Assembly (NCBI GenBank): GCA_963836905.1
Contig: CAWIKY010000003.1
Span: 248,001-312,000 of the forward strand
DNA: 64,000 bases
Source: CAWIKY01 sp963836905
Lineage (GTDB): Bacteria > Pseudomonadota > Alphaproteobacteria > Caulobacterales > Hyphomonadaceae
Direction of reading: 5' to 3'
Positions within the stretch are counted from its first letter, which is position 1. Every line of letters starts with the position of its first letter. The notes beneath the pieces were generated by a model that ran no database searches, was not told the origin of the DNA, and worked only from the letters and a program-made list of their open reading frames with translations. Made by a program: the position numbers and the translations under genes. Below are positions 17,578 to 25,463 of this stretch, in pieces.

Positions 17578-18109
17578 TTCAAGCGACTTGCGCATTGAGC
17601 ATTTTGATCCGGCCCGACACAATCGGGCCGGATTTTCTTGTGGCGTTGACCGACTGGACAACTTTCTCAAACTGAACGCAAAGAAGCAGCAAAAGGACGA
17701 CATGACCCGCGTCTATGTCGCTGTTGAAGAGGGCAGCGCTGATATTCTCGGTTATCATGCGATCAATCTCGGCATGATGAATGCGGGCGAATTGGCCAAA
17801 CGTCCGCGCGGTGCGCCCGATCACGGCGAATTACCTATTCTGTTTCTTGGACAGGTCGCAGTGAGCGAGGATGCACAAGGCCAAGGGCTTGGGTCAATTC
17901 TCATGCACCATGTCTTCGCTAAAGCTGACGCTATCGCGCAAAAAGCGGGCTGCTTTGCAATCGTCCTAGACGTTATGTCCGATGGTGATGTCTTGGCTTA
18001 TCAGAGACGTATCGACTGGTATGCGGCATTTGGGTTTCAGTCATTCGCGAGCAATCCGTCTCGCATGTTTATGACCATGAAGCAGGTGCGGCTTATACTG
18101 ACAGTCTGA
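17567..18109 (+). CDS. GNAT acetyltransferase toxin (TacT/AtaT-like)
   Basis: A 180-residue GNAT-fold toxin predicted to block translation by acetylating the amino group of charged tRNA. It opens with LRIEHFDPARHNRAGFSCGVDRLDNFLK, the hallmark start of DUF1778-linked toxins, and carries the acetyl-CoA loop VAVSEDAQGQGLGSILM (about residues 95-111). The C-terminal region WYAAFGFQSF holds the probable catalytic Tyr. ATG 17567, inside the antitoxin end, is chosen over longer frames for its match to the family start. Which tRNA it modifies cannot be told. Confidence 0.88.
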   Translation: MPTDSSDLRIEHFDPARHNRAGFSCGVDRLDNFLKLNAKKQQKDDMTRVYVAVEEGSADILGYHAINLGMMNAGELAKRPRGAPDHGELPILFLGQVAVSEDAQGQGLGSILMHHVFAKADAIAQKAGCFAIVLDVMSDGDVLAYQRRIDWYAAFGFQSFASNPSRMFMTMKQVRLILTV

Positions 18110-18203
18110 ATAAGTGGAGAAACGTCTTCTAAGAAATTTTGGAATAGCTTTAAGCCGATTTTTGAAATTGATTCGCTCCGCAAAATCATGCAACCAATGT
18201 AGG

Positions 18204-18269
18204 CTATTGCAATAGTCTAACTCGCGATCAGCGCCCCTTGAACATAGGAAAGTTAGGTTAGAAACCTAA
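18204..18269 (+). promoter_or_regulatory. Two palindromes upstream of the SPARSA operon
   Basis: CTATTGCAATAG at 18204-18215 is a perfect 12-bp palindrome. TTAGGTT at 18253-18259 and AACCTAA at 18263-18269 form a perfect 7-bp inverted repeat around AGA, only 11 bases before the ATG at 18280. The first could be an operator. The second could be an operator or an RNA hairpin limiting translation of a toxic NADase. No clear sigma-70 boxes were identified between them. Confidence 0.4.
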
Positions 18270-18279
18270 TGGTGTTTGA

Positions 18280-20048
18280 ATGGCTGGTGATGACGTTGAC
18301 GACCTAAGAGCTTCATTGACTCTCGACTTACCCACTTTCTTGAGAAAGTTTGAGCAGCGCGCTGACGGCATCATGTGGCTTTTGGGAGCTGGCGCATCGC
18401 GAGCATCGAATATCAAAACTGCGGGCGATATGATTTGGGATTTCAAGGCGAGACTTTATCGCTCTGCAAAAAAGATCCCAGCTAGTGCTGTGTCGGACTT
18501 GAGCGACGCTCGCATACAAGAAATTCTGCAAAAATACTGTGATGGAACCTCGCAATTTCCTGATCAATGGGCCGAGAACGAGTATTCGGAATATTTTGAA
18601 GTGACTTATCCGGAGGCACAGGACAGGCGCAGATACATCTCTGATATGATACGGGGCGCTAAACCAAGCTATGGGCACATGGCACTTGCTCACCTGATGA
18701 AACGTGACCGCACTCGTATAGTTTGGACCACGAATTTTGACCGAGTGATTGAAGATGCAGTGGCAAACGTATGGGGGACAACATCTGAGCTCACCGTCGG
18801 TGCTTTAGGCGAGCCAGAGCGTATCGCGACAGCCTATGCTCAACAGACTTGGCCTATCTACGCAAAACTTCATGGTGACTTTCAATCCGAAAATTTGAAA
18901 AACACAAGCGAAGAGCTTTCTACGCAAGACAGGAGGATGAGGGATGTTTTTCTCGATACCTGCAGGAACATGGGGCTGGCCGTAAGTGGATACAGCGGGC
19001 GCGATTCTTCCATCATGGAGGTATTGAGAGAAGCAATAAACAACGGCAAAGGATTTCCTAACGGTCTTTTCTGGTTCGTCAGGGAAACTGATCACCTCTT
19101 TCAAGGCCTAGTTGATCTGATTTCAGACGCAAAAGCAGCTGGCGTCGATGCGTGTTTTGTCAAAGCTGAGAGTTTTGACGAGCTGTTTTCAGACATAGTC
19201 CGTTACCTCCCGGATACCGAACAACTGGCAATTACCCTCAACGACAAAACGAAAATCGCGCCTCGAAAAATCGATCTTTCGCAGCGGGGTGCAAAATTAC
19301 CTTTTGTGCGCACCAATGCTCTACCAATTATCGATTTTCCAAAAACAGTTAGGCTTATTGATTGCGAAATTGGTGGGGCAAGAGAGATACAAGAGCTCTT
19401 GTCTGACAAGTCCTCGTCGCTACTTGCGTCTCGCATTAAGAAAGGGGTTCTGGCATTTGGTGATGATGGAGAAATCAAACGAGTGTTTGATGGAGCTTCG
19501 GTCAAATCACTTGATACACACAGTATTATTGCTGAAAGACTTGCGTTTGAGTCCGGCGAACGATCGTTATTGCGGGATGCATTGTTTAAGGCATTGTCAG
19601 ACCACAGTGGTTTTGAGCTGAGCAGAAGACGGCATCGCTATTATTTCCGAGCGGATCGAGCGAACTCCAAAGTATGGCTTAGATGCTCTTCAAACAGCTA
19701 CACAAAGATTACACGGGACCATGAGCACAGGAGTGGGATGGGCAGAAGCCTGTCAACTCCGATTGGACTACCGCATGGGCGGGTTGTGGTTGTTATTGAG
19801 TCGCCATTGTTCTGGTGGATTTTGATGACCAAACTTCTGATGAAGGCAAGGCAAAAGCAAAAGAGCTGCAAAGAGAGCGCCGTGTGGGTAGATACAATCT
19901 GCAAAGCAATCAGGTGCTGACGGGGTGGATTGAAGCGCTCTTTGGGAAAACCACAGATGCTGTAACTTTGGGCATAGATGGCGGAACCGGCATAGGTGCG
20001 CGATTTGAAATTATGCCAGTTACCGGATTCAGTGGAGCCGTATTATGA
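18280..20048 (+). CDS. SIR2-APAZ effector of a short-Argonaute (SPARSA) defence system, with one apparent frameshift
   Basis: NADase effector. The N-terminal SIR2 domain shows LLGAGASRASNI (residues 34-45), WTTNFDRVIED (149-159), the catalytic-type His198 in KLHGDFQ and GYSGRDSSIMEVL (237-249). The C-terminal half, from about residue 310, is the APAZ region that binds the short Argonaute. In known SPARSA systems, guide-directed target recognition activates the SIR2 domain, NAD+ is consumed and the cell dies or stops growing. The frame breaks near 19797-19815. The continuation VDFDDQTSDEGK to the stop at 20048 is in another frame, and together they give about 589 residues, normal for the family. 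The gene overlaps the pAgo start by four bases. Confidence 0.87.
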
Positions 20049-21478
20049 ACAAGCCCGCAAAACCATATAACCTCCCACAACACCGGAGACTGGGCGAACC
20101 TCTCCTAAAGTTTGGAAGCACCGACCCAGACACGTATGCTGTTCATCCTCTACAAGGTTTGTTGGATCATGGACCATTCGGTAAATTGCGATTGGCTAGT
20201 GTATCCAACCCCATTCGCATTGCCTTTATCGGTCAAGAAGCAATGTTGGGAAGACTGAAAAATTTAGTCCGAGAACTCAATAGTCGGCATGTTCCCAAAG
20301 AGAGACGAAACTACCTTCCAGAGTACCCGGGTTTTGATCGAATTTTTGAAGCCTCAATTGTAAACGCGGAGACTGCTGCAACTGTAACATTACCCAATGA
20401 ACTCGACGAGCGAGTTTCGTCGTCGGAAGCACCACATCGTGTTTTAGCTGAAGCCCTCACGGGTGCGCTTTCCAGTCTGAGGGCGCAAAGACACGATTTT
20501 GATGTTGTCTTTATGGGTATTGGTGCGAAATGGGAACGGGGATTTGAGGGGACGAAAGACGACGACTTTGATTTACATGACCATCTAAAAGCATATTCCG
20601 CTTCATCTGGGATGCCACTTCAAATGGTTAGAGACGATAGAGCGCTCGACTATCGTTGTAGGTGTAGTGTCATGTGGCGATTGGCAATCGCAACCTATAC
20701 AAAAGCTGGAGGGGTTCCCTGGGCGCTCGCAGACACTCGGCATAAGACCGCATATATCGGAATTGATTATGCTTTACGGGCAAACGCCGATGCGCAAAAC
20801 CGGTTTGCTATATGCTGTGCACAAGTTTTCGATTCAGATGGAGCCGGTTTAGACTTTATTGCTTACGAAGCCGAGGACGTGGCGGTATTCCGGCGGAATC
20901 CATTTATGCGTAAAGACCAAATGCTCAAAGTGATGGCGCGGAGTTTATCAATCTATCAGTCTAGCCATGCAGGGGACCTGCCTGACCGCGTTATAGTTCA
21001 CAAAAACACCGAATTTCGTCGAGAAGAAATAGAGGGATGCTTAGCGGCTTTTTCAAATATTCCTGATGTTGAGTTGCTTCAGGTGCAACAGAGCCACGGC
21101 TGGCAAGGAATACTATTCAACCAACCAAAAACGGCAGAGCGTCACCCCTCTCACAGGGGGCAGGTTATGCCTATCGGCGAGCACGAGGCGTTACTTTGGA
21201 CACAAGGTAACATTCCCGAACTTGCCGGGAACAGAGGCTACTTCTACAAAGAAGGAAAAGGAATTCCATCGCCATTGCTGATAACACGCTTCGCTGGGCG
21301 TGGGGACTTTTACGACGTTTGCGAAGAAACACTGGCGCTGACTAAAATGAACTGGAACAACGATGGACCTTATACTCGTTTACCTGTGACTCTTGAATAC
21401 GCCGATGTCTTGGCTCAGGTAATAAAGCGAATGCCGAAATTGGAAGCAAAGCCATATCCGGTGCGATTGTTTATGTGA
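20045..21478 (+). CDS. Short prokaryotic Argonaute (MID-PIWI, catalytically degenerate)
   Basis: A 477-residue short pAgo with only MID and PIWI domains. The MID region lies about residues 50-200 (RIAFIGQEAMLGRLKNLVREL, FDVVFMGIGAKWE). PIWI begins about HKTAYIGIDYALRA, continues with DRVIVHKNTEFRREEIEG, where a catalytic Asp would be expected in active Argonautes but is not seen, and ends with TLEYADVLAQVIKRMP. Loss of slicer residues is usual in short pAgos, which act as guide-loaded sensors. ATGA overlap with the SIR2-APAZ gene indicates stoichiometric co-expression. The pair looks AT-richer than the flanking transfer genes, suggesting separate acquisition. Confidence 0.9.
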   Translation: MNKPAKPYNLPQHRRLGEPLLKFGSTDPDTYAVHPLQGLLDHGPFGKLRLASVSNPIRIAFIGQEAMLGRLKNLVRELNSRHVPKERRNYLPEYPGFDRIFEASIVNAETAATVTLPNELDERVSSSEAPHRVLAEALTGALSSLRAQRHDFDVVFMGIGAKWERGFEGTKDDDFDLHDHLKAYSASSGMPLQMVRDDRALDYRCRCSVMWRLAIATYTKAGGVPWALADTRHKTAYIGIDYALRANADAQNRFAICCAQVFDSDGAGLDFIAYEAEDVAVFRRNPFMRKDQMLKVMARSLSIYQSSHAGDLPDRVIVHKNTEFRREEIEGCLAAFSNIPDVELLQVQQSHGWQGILFNQPKTAERHPSHRGQVMPIGEHEALLWTQGNIPELAGNRGYFYKEGKGIPSPLLITRFAGRGDFYDVCEETLALTKMNWNNDGPYTRLPVTLEYADVLAQVIKRMPKLEAKPYPVRLFM

Positions 21479-21516
21479 GGACAATGTTGATTCGGGATTT
21501 CTGAGATGTACCAACG

Positions 21517-21552
21517 AGAAAATGGGGTAAAAAATGGGGTAAAGAATGGGGT
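21517..21552. repeat. Three 12-bp direct repeats near the ICE right end
   Basis: ATGGGGT recurs at 21522, 21534 and 21546, embedded in near-identical 12-base units (AAAATGGGGTAA type). Evenly spaced short repeats just inside an element end are typical arm-type integrase binding sites. The integrase gene itself is not in the window, so this role is inferred. Confidence 0.6.
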
Positions 21553-21607
21553 GGAAATTGAAATCGAAAACTATTAAGTTTTTGTTTTTATTGCAATTAT
21601 AGGTTAA

Positions 21608-21631
21608 TTTCGGCCCCCGTCACTCGCGCCA
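21608..21631 (+). other. Candidate ICE attachment site (tRNA 3'-end-like)
   Basis: The segment ending CCCCCGTCACTCGCGCCA at 21614-21631 looks like a tRNA 3' end: a T-stem strand CCCGT, a seven-base acceptor strand CACTCGC, discriminator G and CCA. Upstream T-loop bases are poorly preserved, so no intact tRNA gene is present. This is what the distal att site of an ICE inserted in a tRNA gene looks like; the intact tRNA would be at the left end. Confidence 0.4.
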
Positions 21632-21804
21632 CTTTCGAAATCTCCTCTCTCCTGTTCGCCCGGTACCAGGTGTGTCTTTCTGGAAGATGCGCCACAGTTG
21701 CCCGCGCGGACATGTGCAGCCTTTATCATATCTCACTGGCCTCATTCGGAAGGTGTCCGCTTCAGCTGGCACGGTTGCGGCGATATTCGGGTCCCCCAAA
21801 CAAA
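21632..21804. other. Intergenic stretch between ICE end and groEL terminator
   Basis: About 170 bases with no supported gene. A very long open frame begins here on the + strand, but it is the antisense of groEL. I see no promoter or repeat in it. Confidence 0.5.
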
Positions 21805-21832
21805 AAAAGAGCGGCCCGAGGGCCGCTCTTTT
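21805..21832 (-). terminator. groEL terminator
   Basis: A 12-bp perfect stem (arms 21805-21816 and 21821-21832, core GAGCGGCC/GGCCGCTC) with a CGAG loop. Read on the minus strand it ends in a T-run, as expected for an intrinsic terminator 39 bases after the groEL stop. Confidence 0.85.
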
Positions 21833-21870
21833 CGTTTGTCTGTCGGTCGGATGACCGCCTGGAAGCTGGA

Positions 21871-23526
21871 CTAGAAGTCCATGCCGCCCATGCCGCCCAT
21901 TCCACCCATACCGCCCATGTCGGGCATGCCGCCGCCGCCGGACTCTTTCTTCGGAGCTTCGGCGATTGCCGCTTCAGTGGTGATCAGAAGACCGGCAACC
22001 GATGCAGCATTCTGCAGGGCCGAGCGGACAACTTTCAGCGGGTCGATGACGCCGAACTGATACATGTCGCCATACTCTTCGGACTGCGCGTTGAAGCCGA
22101 AATTGGCTTCGGTGCTTTCGACAATCTTGCCGACCACGATGGAGCCATCGACGCCCGCGTTTTCGGCGATCTGACGGACCGGAGCTTCGAGCGCCTTGCG
22201 GACGATCTCGATACCTGCGGTTTCGTCTTCATTCGCGCCCTGCACGGACATCGCACGCGATGCTTTCAGGAGAGCGACGCCGCCGCCCGGAATGATGCCT
22301 TCTTCGACAGCAGCGCGGGTTGCGTTGAGCGCGTCGTCAACGCGGTCCTTGCGTTCCTTCACTTCCATCTCGGTCGCACCGCCGACCTTGATGACGGCAA
22401 CGCCGCCTGCAAGTTTGGCGAGACGCTCCTGAAGCTTCTCCTTGTCATAATCGGACGAGGTGTCTTCAATCTGCTTCTTGATCTGACCGATGCGGGCATC
22501 GATGTCCTCACGCGTGCCGGCACCGTCGACGATCGTGGTGTCGTCCTTGGTGATGGAAACGCGCTTGGCCGTGCCGAGCATGTCGAGCGAGACGTTTTCG
22601 AGTTTGATGCCGAGGTCTTCGGAGATGACCGTACCGCCCGTGAGGGTGGCAATGTCTTCCAGCATGGCCTTGCGGCGATCGCCGAAGCCCGGTGCCTTTA
22701 CGGCCGCAATCTTCAGGCCGCCACGCAGCTTGTTGACGACCAGGGTTGCCAGCGCTTCGCCTTCGACATCTTCCGAGATGATGAGCAGCGGACGCGAGGA
22801 CTGAACGACGCTTTCGAGGATCGGCAGCATTGCCTGCAAGGAAGAGAGCTTCTTCTCGTGCAGCAGAATGTAGGGATCATCGAGCTCGACGAGCATCTTG
22901 TCGGCATTGGTGATGAAGTATGGCGAGAGGTAGCCACGGTCGAACTGCATGCCTTCGACGACTTCAAGCTCGGTTTCCAGCGACTTGGCTTCCTCGACGG
23001 TGATGACACCCTCGTTTCCGACCTTGTCCATCGCCTTGGCGATCATGTCGCCGATTTCGCGCTCGCCGTTTGCGGAGATCGCACCGACCTGGGAGATTTC
23101 CTCGGAGGTGGAGACCTTCTTGGAGCTTTCCTTCATCGTGTTGACGACGTCGGCAACGGCTTTCTCGATGCCGCGGCGCAGATCCATCGGGTTCATGCCG
23201 GCAGCAACGCGCTTCATGCCTTCGCGAACGATGGCCTGTGCGAGCACGGTTGCAGTCGTCGTGCCGTCACCGGCGACGTCGTTCGCCTTGGAAGCGACTT
23301 CGCGCAACATCTGCGCGCCCATGTTCTGGAACTTGTCTTCCAGTTCGATTTCCTTGGCGACGGTGACGCCGTCCTTGGTCGTGCGCGGTGCGCCGAAGGA
23401 TTTCTCGATGACGACGTTACGGCCCTTGGGACCGAGCGTGACCTTCACGGCATTGGCGAGAATGTCGACGCCCTTGAGCATCTTGTCGCGCGCATCCGTA
23501 GAGAATTTTACGTGTTTGGCAGCCAT
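21871..23526 (-). CDS. groEL: Chaperonin GroEL
   Basis: Full-length 551-residue 60-kDa chaperonin, a double-ring ATPase that folds proteins with GroES. Visible landmarks are AAKHVKFSTDARDKML at the start, the ATP-binding LGPKGRNVVIEKSFGAP, VAGDGTTTATVLAQAI and the Gly-Met-rich C-terminal tail of repeated GGM units. It is 12 bases downstream of groES in one operon under the CIRCE element. The frame is intact. Confidence 0.98.
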   Translation of the reverse strand: MAAKHVKFSTDARDKMLKGVDILANAVKVTLGPKGRNVVIEKSFGAPRTTKDGVTVAKEIELEDKFQNMGAQMLREVASKANDVAGDGTTTATVLAQAIVREGMKRVAAGMNPMDLRRGIEKAVADVVNTMKESSKKVSTSEEISQVGAISANGEREIGDMIAKAMDKVGNEGVITVEEAKSLETELEVVEGMQFDRGYLSPYFITNADKMLVELDDPYILLHEKKLSSLQAMLPILESVVQSSRPLLIISEDVEGEALATLVVNKLRGGLKIAAVKAPGFGDRRKAMLEDIATLTGGTVISEDLGIKLENVSLDMLGTAKRVSITKDDTTIVDGAGTREDIDARIGQIKKQIEDTSSDYDKEKLQERLAKLAGGVAVIKVGGATEMEVKERKDRVDDALNATRAAVEEGIIPGGGVALLKASRAMSVQGANEDETAGIEIVRKALEAPVRQIAENAGVDGSIVVGKIVESTEANFGFNAQSEEYGDMYQFGVIDPLKVVRSALQNAASVAGLLITTEAAIAEAPKKESGGGGMPDMGGMGGMGGMGGMDF

Positions 23527-23538
23527 GTAATCAGCCTT

Positions 23539-23862
23539 TCAAAATTGGGTTGGGAAAGAGGAGTTTCGACTTACGAACTCGACGATGCCGAGGATGTCGC
23601 TTTCTTTCATGATGAGAAGCTCTTCGCCGTCGACGGTCACTTCCGTGCCGGACCATTTTCCGAAGAGGATGCGGTCACCCGCCTTGACGTCGAGCGCGAC
23701 AACTTCGCCGTTCTCGTTACGGGCACCTGAACCGACGGAGACGATTTCGCCTTCCTGCGGCTTTTCCTTGGCGGTGTCGGGGATGATGATCCCGCCTTTT
23801 GTCTTTTCTTCCTCGGCGATACGGCGCACGAGGACTCGGTCATGAAGTGGACGGAACTGCAT
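23539..23862 (-). CDS. groES: Co-chaperonin GroES
   Basis: A 107-residue GroES, lid of the GroEL chamber, starting MQFRPLHDRVLVRRI, with the mobile loop EEKTKGGIIIPD and KSGTEV-like core strands. ATG 23862 is chosen by homology; the frame upstream is not conserved. GroES proteins normally end near ILGIVE, but here eleven extra residues (FVSRNSSFPTQF) follow. A TAA lies just past that point in another frame, so a one-base indel is possible. Confidence 0.96.
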   Translation of the reverse strand: MQFRPLHDRVLVRRIAEEEKTKGGIIIPDTAKEKPQEGEIVSVGSGARNENGEVVALDVKAGDRILFGKWSGTEVTVDGEELLIMKESDILGIVEFVSRNSSFPTQF

Positions 23863-23897
23863 GAATGTCCCTTTCTTTATACGGGTTGCTGAACCGG

Positions 23898-23924
23898 TTA
23901 GCACTCACATGAGGAGAGTGCTAA
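23898..23924 (-). promoter_or_regulatory. CIRCE element (HrcA operator)
   Basis: TTAGCACTC at 23898-23906 and GAGTGCTAA at 23916-23924 with a 9-base spacer is a canonical CIRCE, the binding site of the HrcA repressor. It lies in the groES leader, so groESL is predicted to be derepressed on heat shock. Confidence 0.97.
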
Positions 23925-23934
23925 CACTGCGCTG

Positions 23935-23963
23935 CAGGTATGCAGGCGGAACAGGTCCGTCAA
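23935..23963 (-). promoter_or_regulatory. groESL promoter
   Basis: On the minus strand, TTGACG (plus 23958-23963) and TACCTG (plus 23935-23940) are 17 bases apart, placing the transcript start just before or within the CIRCE element. The -10 box is weak, so an alternative heat-shock sigma reading is possible. Confidence 0.5.
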
Positions 23964-24006
23964 GCGCTTGCGCGCCTTTCAAAGAAGGAAATTTTTCCGG
24001 CGACCC

Positions 24007-24366
24007 TCAGGCAGCCATGACGCGCTCGACCTCATCCACCAGCTCGCGCAAGTGGAAAGGTTTGGAGAGGACTTTGGCACCGGCGGGTGCCATGCTCTTG
24101 CTGGAAAGCGCGACAGCCGCAAATCCGGTGATGAAAACAATCTTCATGGCCGGATCAAGCTCGGCGCCCCGTCTGGCCAGTTCGATCCCGTCAATGCCAG
24201 GCATGACAATATCGGTCAGCAGCAGATCGAACACTTCGCGTTCAAGTGCGGTCAGCGCACCTTCCCCGTCCTCATGAGCCTGAACCTCATGACCGGCCCG
24301 TCGAAGTGCGGCCGTCAGAAACAAACGAAGCGAGGAATCATCCTCTGCGAGAAGTATCTTTGTCAT
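24007..24366 (-). CDS. cpdR: CpdR-like single-domain response regulator
   Basis: A 119-residue receiver-only protein: KILLAEDDSSLRLFL with the acidic pair, phosphorylation Asp in LLLTDIVMPGIDG, Thr in IVFITGFAA and Lys in VLSKPFHL. This matches CpdR, which in Caulobacter is controlled by the CckA-ChpT relay and directs ClpXP to cell-cycle substrates such as CtrA. The short length and DIVMPG motif support that name, but other receiver-only proteins cannot be fully excluded. ATG 24366 is chosen by homology. Confidence 0.8.
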   Translation of the reverse strand: MTKILLAEDDSSLRLFLTAALRRAGHEVQAHEDGEGALTALEREVFDLLLTDIVMPGIDGIELARRGAELDPAMKIVFITGFAAVALSSKSMAPAGAKVLSKPFHLRELVDEVERVMAA

Positions 24367-24491
24367 GTTGCTCGATCTGCTCTGCGCCATGCGATTAGCT
24401 TACTTTATGCCTCACGACCGGTAAATTCACCATGAATTGTGCAGGTTCTTTTCGGGCCTGCATCTTGACGCCACCTTCAATCGGCAAGCGA

Positions 24492-25415
24492 ATGGCCGCA
24501 ATGGAAGAACACGCACCCACCCTTCTATCAACCGGGCCCCCAGCTGCAGGCATGGTGTCCCACACGGGCAAAGCACCCGCCCGCGATTGCCCGATCGTGT
24601 TTTCATCTCCGCACAGCGGGCGCTATTATCCGGACGCTTTCAAGAGCTCTCTTCGCGTTCCCCTGTCAGACGTTCGCAGACTGGAGGATGGCCGGGTCGA
24701 CGATCTTCTGCGCGGTGTCCCGGCCTCCGGTCCCGGCGTGTTCAACGCGGTTTATGCCCGTGCCTACGTGGATCTGAACCGTCACGAGAGCGAACTCGAC
24801 TGTGACATGTTTGCGGATGAAGCTACCGGGCTGTCTGCAGTCGCAGCGGAACGCACGACGCGTGTCGAAGCCGGGTTTGGCTGCCTTCCACGTCTGTCGG
24901 GCTTTGGTGACCCTATTTATGACGCGCCGCTTCCGGCGGGCGAAGCAGAGCACAGGCTCGCAACTGTCTGGCGGCCCTGGCACGAGGCTCTGACACGCTG
25001 GCTTGCCGCGGCAAGGCAGACCTCAGGCATGGCGGTACTGATCGATTGCCATTCCATGCCCTCCATCTACTGCGGTCGCAGAATGGCTCCCGATATCGTG
25101 CTGGGAGACCGGCGGGGGGCATCCTGCGACCCGTTGCTGATGTTCGCAGTCCATCGTTATTTCGAGCGTCTCGGCTACCGCGTGGACGTGAACACGCCGT
25201 TTGCCGGAGGCTATATCACGCAGCGGCACGGCAAACCGGAGACGGGCTTTCATGCGCTGCAAGTGGAAATCAACCGGCGGCTTTATCTGGATGAGAGCAA
25301 CATCTCGCTGACATCCGGTGCATCGCGGGTTCGCAAGGACATGGCCGGGCTGGCCGACTGCGTCGTCCACACGGCTGAGCGGATAAAAAAAAGCCGCGCC
25401 CGAAAGCGCGGCTAA
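24492..25415 (+). CDS. N-formylglutamate amidohydrolase family protein
   Basis: A 307-residue hydrolase of the N-formylglutamate amidohydrolase (FGase) family, which releases formate or related acyl groups from N-acyl amino acids in histidine and similar catabolism. Visible motifs are IVFSSPHSGRYYP, with a metal-binding His, YARAYVDLNRHESELD, VLIDCHSMPS and the C-terminal HALQVEINRRLYLDE. Start at 24492 or 24501. Not next to hut genes, so the physiological substrate is uncertain. The stop codon lies within the stem of a terminator that reads in the opposite direction. Confidence 0.85.
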   Translation: MAAMEEHAPTLLSTGPPAAGMVSHTGKAPARDCPIVFSSPHSGRYYPDAFKSSLRVPLSDVRRLEDGRVDDLLRGVPASGPGVFNAVYARAYVDLNRHESELDCDMFADEATGLSAVAAERTTRVEAGFGCLPRLSGFGDPIYDAPLPAGEAEHRLATVWRPWHEALTRWLAAARQTSGMAVLIDCHSMPSIYCGRRMAPDIVLGDRRGASCDPLLMFAVHRYFERLGYRVDVNTPFAGGYITQRHGKPETGFHALQVEINRRLYLDESNISLTSGASRVRKDMAGLADCVVHTAERIKKSRARKRG

Positions 25416-25463
25416 AGTCATAGGGAGGAAACGCCCTAAAAGGACGCCAACGAAAATCGTTGT
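25385..25463 (-). ncRNA. Candidate small RNA with CCUCC loop and intrinsic terminator
   Basis: An intrinsic terminator (arms 25392-25399 and 25406-25413) is followed on the minus strand by eight T, yet no minus-strand protein gene precedes it. Upstream on that strand are CTTGCG (plus 25493-25498) and TAGGTT (plus 25470-25475), 17 bases apart, predicting a start near 25463 and an RNA of about 80 bases. It would fold into three hairpins: plus 25448-25462, 25421-25438 and the terminator. The middle loop exposes UUUCCU and stem-flanking CCC, an anti-Shine-Dalgarno sequence as in several alphaproteobacterial sRNAs. Family membership is not established. Confidence 0.5.

Larger units (their letters stand above)
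1..21631. mobile_element. Right-hand part of a Tn4371-like integrative and conjugative element
   Basis: The run from the DUF2285 gene to the short Argonaute gene has the composition of a conjugative ICE: TraF-like peptidase, relaxase, TraG coupling protein, CopG-like protein, trbBCDEJLFGI, DUF2274 and DUF736 in the order usual for alphaproteobacterial elements of this class. The left end, with integrase and any partition or replication genes, is outside the window. The right end is placed near 21,631 because cargo stops at 21,478, att-like sequence follows, and groEL-type core genome starts at 21,871. The exact boundary is an inference. Confidence 0.85.

Noticed and set aside
21517..21552. 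CRISPR array
   Set aside because: Only three 12-base units with no spacers; no other repeat-spacer pattern was seen in the window.
21608..21631. An intact tRNA gene at the ICE boundary
   Set aside because: Only a 3'-end-like segment is present; no D-arm, anticodon arm or matching 5' acceptor strand lies upstream.
21670..23730. Long + strand ORF of 686 codons
   Set aside because: It is the antisense of groEL and groES, whose high-GC codon use keeps the opposite strand open. The translation is low-complexity and resembles no protein.
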